A stretch of DNA of 64,000 nucleotides, taken from Klebsiella grimontii (GTDB taxonomy: Bacteria > Pseudomonadota > Gammaproteobacteria > Enterobacterales > Enterobacteriaceae). Made by a program: the position numbers and the translations under genes. Position 1 is the first letter of the stretch, and each line of letters begins with the position of its first letter. The notes under the pieces were generated by a model. It made no database searches. It was not told the origin of the DNA and saw only the letters and a list, made by a program, of their open reading frames with translations. The stretch spans positions 682,001 through 746,000 of the forward strand of contig NZ_FZTC01000019.1 of assembly GCF_900200035.1 (NCBI RefSeq). The letters are read 5' to 3'. Positions 54,802-63,301 of the stretch are shown in pieces.

Positions 54802-56955
54802 ATGATTCCATTAAATGTCCCTTTTTCGGCATTAAAAGGGCGTGCGCTTTTTTCACTGATTTTTTTTACCTCACCGGGATTAGTGGCCGCGGAAAATAGC
54901 GCCACTCAGACAAAAAAAACGACTGACGAAACGATGACGGTCGTCGCCGACGGTTCACGGCAGAGCGCTACCAACGGTTATCAGCCGGTCAATACCTCGA
55001 CCGCCACGCTGACCACCATGCCGATGCTGGATATTCCGCAGGTGGTCAACACCGTCAGCGAGCAGGTGCTCGAGGATCAGCATGCGACGAACCTCGACGA
55101 AGCGCTGTATAACGTCGCCAACGTGGTACAAACCAATACCCTCGGCGGAACCCAGGACGCCTTTAGCCGCCGCGGCTTCGGCGCCAACCGCGACGGCTCG
55201 ATCATGACCAACGGCCTGCGCACCGTGCTGCCGCGCAGCTTTACCGCTGCCACCGAACGCGTTGAAGTGCTCAAAGGCCCGGCCTCAACGCTGTACGGCA
55301 TTCTCGACCCCGGCGGATTAATCAACGTCGTCACCAAACGCCCGGAGCGCAGCTTCGGCGGCTCCGTCTCCGCCACCTCCACCAGCTTTGGCGGCGGTAG
55401 CGGGCAGTTCGACGTCACCGGCCCCATCGACGGGACGCCGCTGGCGTATCGGGTGATTGGCGAATATCAGCATGAAGATTACTGGCGTAATTTCGGCAAA
55501 CAGAAGAACAGCTTTATCAACCCTTCCCTGACCTGGTTCGGCGAGCGGGCAACGGTGAACGTCTCCTATTCGCACCGTAACTACAGTACCCCATTCGATC
55601 GCGGCACCATCTTCGATCTGAACACCGGTCATGCGGTGAATGTCGATCGCAAAACGCGTTTTGATGAACCGTTTAATATTACCGACGGTTATTCCGACCT
55701 CGCGCAGCTGAATGCCGAATACCGGCTCAGCGACGCCTGGACCGCCCGCTTCGACTACAGCTACAGCCAGGATCATTACAACGACGATCAGGCCCGGGTA
55801 ATGGCCTACGATTCGGCGACCGGCAACCTGACCCGCCGCGTCGACGCCACCCACGGTTCAACCCAGAAAATGCACGCTACGCGGGCGGATTTACAGGGTA
55901 ACGTGGTCATTGGCGGCTTCTACAATGAGATCCTCACCGGCCTGGCTTACGAGAACTACGATCTGCTGCGTACCGATATGATCCGCTGTAAGAACATCAA
56001 GGGATTTAATATCTATAACCCGGTCTACGGTACGCTCGACAAATGCTCCAGCGTTTCGGCATCCGATAGCGATCAGCGTACTCAGCAGGAGAGCTATGCG
56101 GGCTACGTCCAGGACGCGCTCTATCTTAGCGATAAGTGGATCGCCATTGCCGGGGTGCGCTATCAGTATTACACCCAGTACGCCGGGAAAGGCCGCCCGT
56201 TTAACGTCAATACCGACAGCAGCGACCAGAAATGGACGCCGAAAGCGGGCCTGGTGTATAAGCTGACGCCGTCCGTCTCGCTGTTTGGTAACGTGGCGCA
56301 GTCGTTTATGCCGCAGTCCTCCATCGCCAGCTATATCGGCAATCTGCCGCCGGAAGAGTCAACCTCTTACGAGCTGGGCGCGAAGTTCGAGCTCTTCAAC
56401 GGCGTTACCGCCAATATCGCGCTGTTTGATATTGATAAGCGCAACGTCCTCTATACCGAATCGGTGGGCGATGAAACCGTAGCGAAAACCGCCGGTAAGG
56501 TGCGCTCCCGCGGCGTCGAAGTGGACGTGGCCGGATCGTTGACCGATAACCTGAGCGTCATCGCCAGCTACGGCTATACCGATGCGAAAGTCACCGACGA
56601 TCCGGATTACAAGGGCAAACCGCTGCCGAACGTGCCGAAACACACCGGCTCTCTGTTCCTGAGCTACGACATTCATAACGTCTACGACAGCAATACCCTG
56701 ACGGTGGGCGGCGGCGGTCGCGCGGTAAGCAAACGTTCCGGTACCAACGGCGCGGATTATTATCTGCAGGGCTATGCGGTGGCGGATGTGTTTGCGGCCT
56801 ATAAGATGAAGCTGCAATATCCGGTGACGCTACAGGTTAACGTGAAGAATCTGTTTGATAAGACCTATTACACCTCCTCCATCGGCACCAACAACCTCGG
56901 TAACCAGATCGGCGACCCGCGGGAAGTGCAGTTTACGCTGAAGATGGATTTTTAA
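54802..56955 (+). CDS. TonB-dependent siderophore receptor
   Basis: 717 residues. A signal peptide (residues ~1-30, ending GLVAA) precedes the TonB box ETMTVVA at 43-49. The plug domain contains LDEALYNVANVVQTNT, RRGFGANRDGSIMTNG and RVEVLKGPASTLYGILDPGGLINVVTKRP. A 22-strand barrel follows, ending in the typical Phe (TLKMDF). It resembles hydroxamate-type receptors (FhuA/FoxA/FhuE group); the siderophore cannot be fixed. Two Cys (CKNIKGF... and DKCSS) may bridge an extracellular loop. It is divergent from the matching ABC genes. Confidence 0.92.
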   Translation: MIPLNVPFSALKGRALFSLIFFTSPGLVAAENSATQTKKTTDETMTVVADGSRQSATNGYQPVNTSTATLTTMPMLDIPQVVNTVSEQVLEDQHATNLDEALYNVANVVQTNTLGGTQDAFSRRGFGANRDGSIMTNGLRTVLPRSFTAATERVEVLKGPASTLYGILDPGGLINVVTKRPERSFGGSVSATSTSFGGGSGQFDVTGPIDGTPLAYRVIGEYQHEDYWRNFGKQKNSFINPSLTWFGERATVNVSYSHRNYSTPFDRGTIFDLNTGHAVNVDRKTRFDEPFNITDGYSDLAQLNAEYRLSDAWTARFDYSYSQDHYNDDQARVMAYDSATGNLTRRVDATHGSTQKMHATRADLQGNVVIGGFYNEILTGLAYENYDLLRTDMIRCKNIKGFNIYNPVYGTLDKCSSVSASDSDQRTQQESYAGYVQDALYLSDKWIAIAGVRYQYYTQYAGKGRPFNVNTDSSDQKWTPKAGLVYKLTPSVSLFGNVAQSFMPQSSIASYIGNLPPEESTSYELGAKFELFNGVTANIALFDIDKRNVLYTESVGDETVAKTAGKVRSRGVEVDVAGSLTDNLSVIASYGYTDAKVTDDPDYKGKPLPNVPKHTGSLFLSYDIHNVYDSNTLTVGGGGRAVSKRSGTNGADYYLQGYAVADVFAAYKMKLQYPVTLQVNVKNLFDKTYYTSSIGTNNLGNQIGDPREVQFTLKMDF

Positions 56956-56968
56956 GCCTTATCCCTGT

Positions 56969-57091
56969 CCCGGATCGCGGCGCGCTGCGCCTTATCCGGG
57001 CTACAGCCCCCTCACTCCTTGTCATCCGGGCAAGAATCAGCGCGCTCCCTGTAGCCCGGGCAAGGCGCGGCCCTACCGCGCCGCCCCCGGG
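56969..57091. repeat. Inverted REP elements between convergent genes
   Basis: Two outer copies in opposite orientation, 56969-57004 (CCCGGATCGCGGCGCG to CCGGGCTAC) and 57051-57091 (GTAGCCCGGGCAAGG to CCGCCCCCGGG), with a degenerate copy (CATCCGGGCAAGAATCAG) between. Same family as the pair near 44.4 kb. Confidence 0.75.
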
Positions 57092-57150
57092 AATATCCCG
57101 GCGCTCCGTCAAACGCAGGCCGTCCAGCAGCCCCCGGTTAGCGCGATGCT

Positions 57151-57939
57151 TTACCAATCCTCTTCCTGTCCCAGAATGCGCAAAATATCCTGCCGATGCT
57201 GCACCAGCAGCGGATTGTCGCGATGGCGGGGAAACGCCAGCGGAAGCGCAAATTCGGCGATAATCCGCCCCGGACGCGGCGACATGACCAGCACCCGCTC
57301 GCAGAGCAGCAGCGCCTCTTCAATATCGTGGGTGACCAGCAGGCTGGTATAGCCCTGCTGCTGCCACAGGGCGATCAGCTCCCGCTGCATGCTGATGCGG
57401 GTAAGCGAATCCAGCTTGCCCAGCGGCTCATCGAGCAGCAGCAGGCGCGGTTCGTTCAGCAGCGCGCGCGCCAGCGCCGCACGCTGCGCCATGCCGCCGG
57501 AGAGCTGGCGCGGCCACGCCTCGCTAAACCCCTGCAGCCCGATGCGTGAAATCAGCGCGTCGGCCTTGGGCTCAAGCCCCTTTTTCCCCTGCGCCTGCGG
57601 CCCCAGCAGCACGTTTTGCCGCACCGTCAGCCACGGATAAAGGGTCGGATCCTGAAACACCAGTATCCGTTCGGGCCCCGGTCCGCCCATCGCCGCCTCA
57701 TCAATCTGAATTTGTCCGGCCTGCTGCGGCTCCAGTCCCGCCAGCAGCCGCAGCAGTGTGGATTTACCGCATCCCGAGGGGCCGAGCAGCGCGACGCTCT
57801 CTCCGGGCCGCAGCTGCAGGCTAATATTCTCCAGCACCGGCACCATCTGTTTGCCAAGGCTAAAAGCATGATGCAGGTGGCTTATCGACACCGCCGCTCC
57901 GGCCGAAACCGCCTGAGGTCTTGCGTTCGCGGTTACCAT
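57151..57939 (-). CDS. Sulfonate/nitrate-type ABC transporter ATPase (SsuB-like)
   Basis: 262 residues. Walker A is GPSGCGKST at 53-61, Q-loop FQDPTLYPWL, signature LSGGMAQRAALARAL, Walker B LLLLDEPLGKLD, and the SsuB/TauB-typical LLVTHDIEEALLLCERVLVMSPRPGRI. It is the last gene of a six-gene leftward cassette and overlaps the permease gene by seven bases. The cassette context points to uptake of aliphatic sulfonates or related sulfur compounds. Confidence 0.9.
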   Translation of the reverse strand: MVTANARPQAVSAGAAVSISHLHHAFSLGKQMVPVLENISLQLRPGESVALLGPSGCGKSTLLRLLAGLEPQQAGQIQIDEAAMGGPGPERILVFQDPTLYPWLTVRQNVLLGPQAQGKKGLEPKADALISRIGLQGFSEAWPRQLSGGMAQRAALARALLNEPRLLLLDEPLGKLDSLTRISMQRELIALWQQQGYTSLLVTHDIEEALLLCERVLVMSPRPGRIIAEFALPLAFPRHRDNPLLVQHRQDILRILGQEEDW

Positions 57940-58928
57940 TGCATGCCTCCCCGCTGCCAGCTCAGCAGCCGGTCGCGGACCATAAACAGTCCGCTAATCA
58001 GGCCGGAGCAGAGCAGCGCCATCACCAGCAGCGCCGCGTACATATTGGGGTAGGCGGCCCAGCCCTGCGCCCACTGCAGATAAAAGCCAATACCCGATTT
58101 CACCCCGACCATTTCGGCGACGATCAGCACCGAAAACGATGCGCCCAGCCCCATAAACAGGCCGACAAAGACGTTCGGCAGCGCGGCGGGGATCGCCACG
58201 CGCAGGATCAGGAAGCGCTGGCTGGCGCCCAGGGTCCGCGCGACGTCATACCATGCCTTATCGATGCCGATCACTCCGGACCAGGTCAGCACGGTCACCG
58301 GGAACCAGGTGCTGAGCGCGATCAGGAACACGCTGGCGCCGAAGCTGGAAGGGAAAATAAACAGGCACAGCGGCAGCAGCGCGGTGGACGGCACCGGCCC
58401 CAGCAGACGCAACACCGGATGCACCCAGTAGCCGATCCGCTGGGACCAGCCGATCGCCAGCCCGCTGATAAAGCCGCAGCTGGTGCCCAGAAGCACCCCG
58501 AGCCCGAGCAGCCCCAGCGAATGCAGAAGGCTATCGAGCAGGCGCGGCCAGTCATCGTGCAGTACCTCAATCAGCGCCTGCGGCGGTGCGAAAAACGGCA
58601 CCGGCAGAAAGGCCGTCTTTGCCGTCAGCCCCTCCCACAGCGCAAAGAGTACCGGCAGCAGCGCCAGCCACTTTCCGGCATGCTGCAGGCGAGCCCCGCG
58701 CTGCCGCCAGTAGCGGTAGCTCAGCGCCAGCAGCAAGAGCCCGCCGCCGAGGGTGAACTGCGCCAGCGCCCACCCTTCGCTAAACGGCCAGCGCCGCCCG
58801 GCATCGGGCCAGGCCAGCGTAAACAGGCCCCCCAGCAGCCATAGCGCGGCGGCAAGCAGGCCTTCCGTCCACAGCGGCCTGCCGCTTGTCGTACGCGCCA
58901 GCGCCCGTTCAGGCGAAAACGTTGACAT
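57933..58928 (-). CDS. Sulfonate-type ABC permease (SsuC-like)
   Basis: 331 residues from the ATG at 58928, which has GGAGAG five bases upstream; an in-frame ATG 15 bases earlier is less likely. It is longer than SsuC (263): about 70 extra N-terminal residues add one or two membrane segments. The core has the coupling loop ARTLGASQRFLILRVAIPAALPNVFVGLFMGLG. The start lies inside the end of the binding-protein gene (20-base overlap), so translation is coupled. Confidence 0.88.
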   Translation of the reverse strand: MSTFSPERALARTTSGRPLWTEGLLAAALWLLGGLFTLAWPDAGRRWPFSEGWALAQFTLGGGLLLLALSYRYWRQRGARLQHAGKWLALLPVLFALWEGLTAKTAFLPVPFFAPPQALIEVLHDDWPRLLDSLLHSLGLLGLGVLLGTSCGFISGLAIGWSQRIGYWVHPVLRLLGPVPSTALLPLCLFIFPSSFGASVFLIALSTWFPVTVLTWSGVIGIDKAWYDVARTLGASQRFLILRVAIPAALPNVFVGLFMGLGASFSVLIVAEMVGVKSGIGFYLQWAQGWAAYPNMYAALLVMALLCSGLISGLFMVRDRLLSWQRGGMQW

Positions 58929-59946
58929 AAATGCTCTCCGCAAACTGATGGGGATCGGTGCCCGGCTTAATGACCTGCACCCGCTGAAGATCCACGGCGT
59001 ACTGGGTCAGCTCTTTGACAAACGCCTCGCCCACCGCGTGATGGCCGTGCCCCTGGCCGTGGAGAATGCCGCTGACCTCCGCCTCATTGGTATTCAGCGC
59101 ATGGGCGAGGAAGGATTGCGCCACGCTTTCCGGGTGCGCGGCGGCATAGCTGTGCGCCTCAAGAATCGCCTGAGTGAGCGCGGCGGCGGCCGGTTTATGA
59201 TCGCGTGCCAGGCTACCGCTGACGCCCAGTACGCAGCAACTCAGGTTGGCGTAATCGCCGGTCATATTGCTGGCGATAAGCTGATACTTGCCGGTTGCCA
59301 GCAGGCGATAGCTAAAGGGCTCGCTGCCGCTGATGGCGGCGATTTCGCGTTTATCCAGCGCCACGCTGAGCAGATCCGCCGGATAGACTTTCCACTGCAC
59401 ATCGCTGATCGGGTCGATGCCGTGGCGCTTGAGCAAGATGGCGAAGAAGTTTTTATCTGGCCCGGCCATATCGGTGACGCCGATGGTTTGCCCTTTCAGG
59501 CTCTCCAGTCCGCCGAACGGCGAGTTTTTCGCCGTCAGCAGGTTCAGGCAGCCGCCGTGGGTTCCGGCGGTGAGCTTCACGTCGAAACCCTGCTCCAGCG
59601 CCTTCAGCCAGCGCAGCGCCATCCCGACGCCGGCGTCGGCCTTGCCGGTGGCAATCGCCTCCAGCAGCACGTCCGTCGAGTTGCCGAAGTTAACGAACTC
59701 CACGTCGAGATTGTATTTACTGAAGATCTTCTGCTGCTCGGCGACGGCAACCGGCGCCAGGCACACCGCGCTTTTGTTGATCGCCAGCTTGATTTTATAC
59801 GGCTGCGCCAGGCGCAGCGCCGGGTGTTCTTCCCCGCTCGCCATGGCCGCCATATCGTGAGCCCAAAGCGGCAGGGATGCTCCCGCCAGCGCGAGACCGC
59901 CGGTCAAGCGTAAGAAACGACGTCGGGAAAAAGCGGCTTTCATCAT
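58909..59946 (-). CDS. ABC substrate-binding protein with Tat-type signal (SsuA/NrtA-like)
   Basis: 345 residues. The N-terminus has a twin-arginine motif (SRRRFLRLTGGLALAGASLPLWA), predicting export of a folded protein through the Tat system, unusual for SsuA-type proteins. The mature domain is NMT1/SsuA-like: LDVEFVNFGNSTDVLLEAIATGKADAGVGMALRWLKALEQG. A His-rich loop (HGQGHGHHAVGE) could bind a metal. It follows the second binding-protein gene with a four-base overlap. Confidence 0.87.
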   Translation of the reverse strand: MMKAAFSRRRFLRLTGGLALAGASLPLWAHDMAAMASGEEHPALRLAQPYKIKLAINKSAVCLAPVAVAEQQKIFSKYNLDVEFVNFGNSTDVLLEAIATGKADAGVGMALRWLKALEQGFDVKLTAGTHGGCLNLLTAKNSPFGGLESLKGQTIGVTDMAGPDKNFFAILLKRHGIDPISDVQWKVYPADLLSVALDKREIAAISGSEPFSYRLLATGKYQLIASNMTGDYANLSCCVLGVSGSLARDHKPAAAALTQAILEAHSYAAAHPESVAQSFLAHALNTNEAEVSGILHGQGHGHHAVGEAFVKELTQYAVDLQRVQVIKPGTDPHQFAESIYVNVFA

Positions 59947-60917
59947 GGCGCCACCTCCGCATGGGCCTGGGCGGCGGGCACGCTAAAGCCGTTATCAAAG
60001 GTCGGCGTCACGTCCAGCTTTGCGCGGATGAGTCCGTTGGCGAGGTAAAAATTCGCCGTCGACTGCTGCTGAGCGACCGTCTGCGCGTCCAGAGGCTGCC
60101 ACTGCGACTGGCGATTGGCAAACTGCGCGCGGGCGATATCCGCCGGGAAACGAATAATCTCCCCCAGCGTTTTACCGTAGCTATCAAGGTTGGCGTAGGC
60201 CCAGCGTTCGGCGCCGGCCAGGCGGGTAAGGTAATCCTGCAGCGCCGCGCGTTTTTGCGGGTCTTTCAGGGCATCATCGGTTGCCGCCAGGAAGGTGTTG
60301 CCCGGCAGTAGCCCTTTACCGCTGACCAGAATCTTTCCTTCCGCGGTCTTCACCAGCTGCGTGGTATAGGGCTCCCAGGTCGCCCAGGCGTCCACCGAAC
60401 CGTTGAGCAGCGCCACTTTGGCGTCCACCGGGCCGAGAAACACCCACTGCACCTCTTTCGGCGAAATTCCCGCCTGCTCCAGCGCTTTCAGCGCCACAAA
60501 GTGGCCAATCGATCCTTTACCGGTAGCGATGCGTTTGCCTTTTAAATCCGCGGCGCTCTTCAATGCGCTGTCGGGCGAGACCAGCACCGCGGTGCCGGCC
60601 GGGTTGCTTTTATCGACGGCGATGGCTTTGACCGGCGCGCCGTTAGCCAGCGCGAACAGTAGCGGCGCATCGCCGATAATCCCCGCATCCACCGCCCCGG
60701 CGTTAAGCGCTTCCGCCAGCGGCGCGGCGGCCGGAAACTCGGCCCATTTAATCTCGTAGGGGAGATCCCGCAGGGCGTTGGCGGCTTCCAGCTGCGAGCG
60801 CATGCCGCCCTTTTGATCGGCGATTCGCAGGGTGATTTGCTCCTGGGCCGCCGTATAGCCGCTCAGCGCCAGCAGCATCAGCGCCCCGGCTACACGGGTA
60901 AAATGAAGTTTGCGCAT
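59943..60917 (-). CDS. Sulfonate-type substrate-binding protein (SsuA-like)
   Basis: 324 residues from the ATG at 60917, preceded by AGGATAATTCAT. A Sec signal peptide ends near GYTAAQ (residues ~1-22). Diagnostic SsuA parts are ITLRIADQKGGMRSQLEAANAL, LAEALNAGAVDAGIIGDAPLLFALANGAPVKAIA, KGKRIATGKGSIGHFVALKALEQAG and VDAWATWEPYTTQL. It binds sulfonates in the periplasm in known relatives. It lies 11 bp after the flavin oxidoreductase gene. Two binding proteins serving one permease suggest a widened substrate range. Confidence 0.9.
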   Translation of the reverse strand: MRKLHFTRVAGALMLLALSGYTAAQEQITLRIADQKGGMRSQLEAANALRDLPYEIKWAEFPAAAPLAEALNAGAVDAGIIGDAPLLFALANGAPVKAIAVDKSNPAGTAVLVSPDSALKSAADLKGKRIATGKGSIGHFVALKALEQAGISPKEVQWVFLGPVDAKVALLNGSVDAWATWEPYTTQLVKTAEGKILVSGKGLLPGNTFLAATDDALKDPQKRAALQDYLTRLAGAERWAYANLDSYGKTLGEIIRFPADIARAQFANRQSQWQPLDAQTVAQQQSTANFYLANGLIRAKLDVTPTFDNGFSVPAAQAHAEVAP

Positions 60918-60928
60918 ATGAATTATCC

Positions 60929-62074
60929 TTATTTTTGAAAAGCGTATTTGCCTGCCGCCAGCCACGCGCTGTCGTTCTGCGGGGTATGTACCCGCCCGCA
61001 CAGGACGTTGCGATAGTGGCGTTCCAGAGGATTTTGCCGGCTCAGGCCATGGTTGCCGGTCAGCTCCAGCGCCAGGTTTACCGCCTGAATGGCGTTATCG
61101 GTAATGGTGACTTTCGCCAGATTGGCCTCAATGGCGGAAAAGCCCAGCTGCGCGGCCTTTTCCAGCAGGCTGCGGTTGACCAGCAGCCATCCGTCCATCT
61201 GGCCAACTTTTTCCTGCACCCGCGGCAGGCTGGAAAGCGGTTGCCCAAGGCTGCCCGGAATACGCGTACCCAGCCACGTCACCAGCCAGTCGCGGGCCGC
61301 GCGCGCCACGCTGTCGTAGATCGCCGCCAGCAGCGCCGTATGGCGATTGGCAAACAGACGAAACTGCTCGGCGTCCGGCGCGGGAGGCGCATCGGCCGCC
61401 CACACGTCCACCGCGTACTCATCGGCCACCCGCACATTGTTGAGCACCACTTCGTGGCTGCCGGTTGCCCGCATTCCGGCGTGATCCCAGCTTTTCACCA
61501 CGCAGACGCCCTCGCTGTCGGCTGGAACCAGCCAGGTGCCGACCAGTGGACGAGCGTCGTCGCTGCGTCCCCAGACGGCCAGCCAGCTCAGCCCCTCAAT
61601 GCCGGTGGTATAGATTTTGTGACCGTTAATTTGCCAGCCCCCGGTGCGGCGGGTCGCCACGGTTTGCGGCAGGCCGCCGCGCGCCGGTGAGCCGAGCTCC
61701 GGCTCCACCCGCAGGCTGTTGATCAGCCCGCCCCGCTCGACGGCATCGTGAAAAACCCGCTGACGCAGCGGCTCGGCCCAGCCAACGTTTTCCACCAGTC
61801 GCAGATGATGCAGATACTGCATGCAAACAATGAGTGCGGTCGCCGGTTCGCCCCAGGCGATGGCGGCGACCGCCTGCTGAAGTTCGGCTAAACCGGCCCC
61901 CGCTCCGCCGTACTGCTGCGGCACGGCGAGGCACAAAAAGCCGCGCTGGCGCAGATGCGCGATATTGTGGCGGGGAAAGTCGCCGCTGGCGTCAAGGCTG
62001 GCCGCCTGCTCCGCCATCAGCTGGCGGATCTCCGTCAGCCGCCGCGTCCAGTCATCGGTGGCTTGCCCGGTCAC
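60929..62074 (-). CDS. DszC/SfnB-like flavin-dependent oxidoreductase (acyl-CoA dehydrogenase fold)
   Basis: 381 residues with an acyl-CoA dehydrogenase fold. The N-terminal helices (HLRQRGFLCLAVPQQYGGAGAGLAELQQAVAAIAWGEPATALIV), a beta domain (INGHKIYTTGIEGLSWLAVWG), and a C-terminal bundle (LTGNHGLSRQNPLERHYRNVLCGRVHTPQND) match the sulfur-compound monooxygenase branch, and the catalytic Glu of true dehydrogenases is not evident. The start is GTG overlapping the LLM stop (GTGA). With the LLM enzyme it probably frees sulfite from imported sulfones or sulfonates. A flavin reductase gene is missing here. Confidence 0.87.
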   Translation of the reverse strand: MTGQATDDWTRRLTEIRQLMAEQAASLDASGDFPRHNIAHLRQRGFLCLAVPQQYGGAGAGLAELQQAVAAIAWGEPATALIVCMQYLHHLRLVENVGWAEPLRQRVFHDAVERGGLINSLRVEPELGSPARGGLPQTVATRRTGGWQINGHKIYTTGIEGLSWLAVWGRSDDARPLVGTWLVPADSEGVCVVKSWDHAGMRATGSHEVVLNNVRVADEYAVDVWAADAPPAPDAEQFRLFANRHTALLAAIYDSVARAARDWLVTWLGTRIPGSLGQPLSSLPRVQEKVGQMDGWLLVNRSLLEKAAQLGFSAIEANLAKVTITDNAIQAVNLALELTGNHGLSRQNPLERHYRNVLCGRVHTPQNDSAWLAAGKYAFQK

Positions 62075-63156
62075 GATGCGCGCTCCGCGACGGCGCGCAG
62101 GGCGGCTTTTTCGCGGGTTATCGGCAGCAGGGCCTTACCGTACTCCTGAGCATCGTTGAGCGGATCGAACCCACGGATCAGGAAGTTGCGCACGCCGAGG
62201 TCGTAGTAGTCGAGCAGCGCGTCGGCGACCTGTTCCGGGGTGCCCACCAGCGCGGTGGAGTTATGGCCGCCGCCCACCAGCTGCGCGATCCCGGTCCACA
62301 GGCGTTTATCCACCACCTTGCCCTGCGCCGCCGTGGCCCGCAGACGCTGCGCCCCGACGCTGTCGGGCTTGGCTTTGAAACCGCCCCCGCTCTGCGCCGC
62401 CCGCTCGGTGGCGACGTGCAGGATATGCTCGGCTTTCTCCCAGGCCTCGGCTTCGCTGGCGGCGATAATCGGCCGGAACGAGACGCTAAAGCCGATTTCA
62501 CGCTGATGTTTCGCCGCCTCGGCCCGCACGCGCTGGATGGTTTCCGCGGTTTGCGCCAGCGACTCCCCCCACAGGGCGAAAACGTTGGCATGTTTACCGG
62601 CCACGGCGATGGCCGCTTCCGAGGAACCGCCGAAGTAGAGGGGAATATGCGGCTTTTGCAGCGGGCGAATCGCCGACCACGCCTGTTCAGCCTGATAAAA
62701 ATCGTTGGCGATATCCACCGGCTGTTCGGCGGTCCACACCTTGCGGACGGTCTCAAGGAAGGCATCGGTTCGCGCGTAGCGCTGGTCGTGATCGAGATAA
62801 TCGCCGTCGCGGCGCTGCTCGGCGTCATTGCCGCCGCTGATGATATGTACCGCCAGGCGGCCGCCCAGCAGATGTTCAAGGGTGGCGAACTTACGCGCGG
62901 CGAGGGTCGGCGAGACAAAACCGGGACGATGAGCCAGCAGGAAGCCGATATGTTGCGTCGACAGCCCCGCCAGCGCGGTCACCAGAAAGCCGTCGGGTTG
63001 ATCGGACCAGTGGCCCACCAGCAGGCGGTCAAACCCGGCAGCCTCGTGGGTTTGCGCGAAACGCACGATGTAATCACGGTCAAAAATCGGGCCGACCGGG
63101 GCGATGGTTTCCGACGACAGGCGGTGGCCGATCATGCCGAGAAACTGAATGCTCAT
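62071..63156 (-). CDS. LLM-class flavin-dependent monooxygenase (SsuD/SfnG-like)
   Basis: 361 residues of the bacterial luciferase-like family, near the 381 of E. coli SsuD. SsuD landmarks are VSPTLAARKFATLEHLLGGRLAVHIISGGNDAEQRRDGDYLDHDQRYARTDAFLETVRKVW, SSEAAIAVAGKHANVFALWGE and VGTPEQVADALLDYYDLGVRNFLIRGFDPL. These enzymes use FMNH2 and O2 to cleave a C-S bond, releasing sulfite and an aldehyde. It heads the leftward cassette, with AAGGAG six bases before the ATG. Substrate between alkanesulfonate (SsuD) and methanesulfinate/dimethylsulfone (SfnG) types is open. Confidence 0.92.
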   Translation of the reverse strand: MSIQFLGMIGHRLSSETIAPVGPIFDRDYIVRFAQTHEAAGFDRLLVGHWSDQPDGFLVTALAGLSTQHIGFLLAHRPGFVSPTLAARKFATLEHLLGGRLAVHIISGGNDAEQRRDGDYLDHDQRYARTDAFLETVRKVWTAEQPVDIANDFYQAEQAWSAIRPLQKPHIPLYFGGSSEAAIAVAGKHANVFALWGESLAQTAETIQRVRAEAAKHQREIGFSVSFRPIIAASEAEAWEKAEHILHVATERAAQSGGGFKAKPDSVGAQRLRATAAQGKVVDKRLWTGIAQLVGGGHNSTALVGTPEQVADALLDYYDLGVRNFLIRGFDPLNDAQEYGKALLPITREKAALRAVAERAS

Positions 63157-63301
63157 GCAGAACTCCTTGTAGCAGGATAATGAGTGGACCGCCGCGGCGG
63201 CGCGTTTTCATTACCCTATACACGGGCTCTTAATGAACAAAATGCATTTTTGTCATATCTTAATATGCGAGATAAGCATTAATAAAAATTGTATTTAGGT
63301 T

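Noticed and set aside
58753-59913. 386-codon forward frame opposite the Tat-signal binding protein
   Set aside because: Antisense shadow: the reverse frame has a signal peptide, family motifs and coupled neighbours, while the forward one shows none.
61834-63180. 448-codon forward frame opposite the LLM monooxygenase and DszC-like genes
   Set aside because: It spans two well-supported reverse genes and has no recognisable motif.
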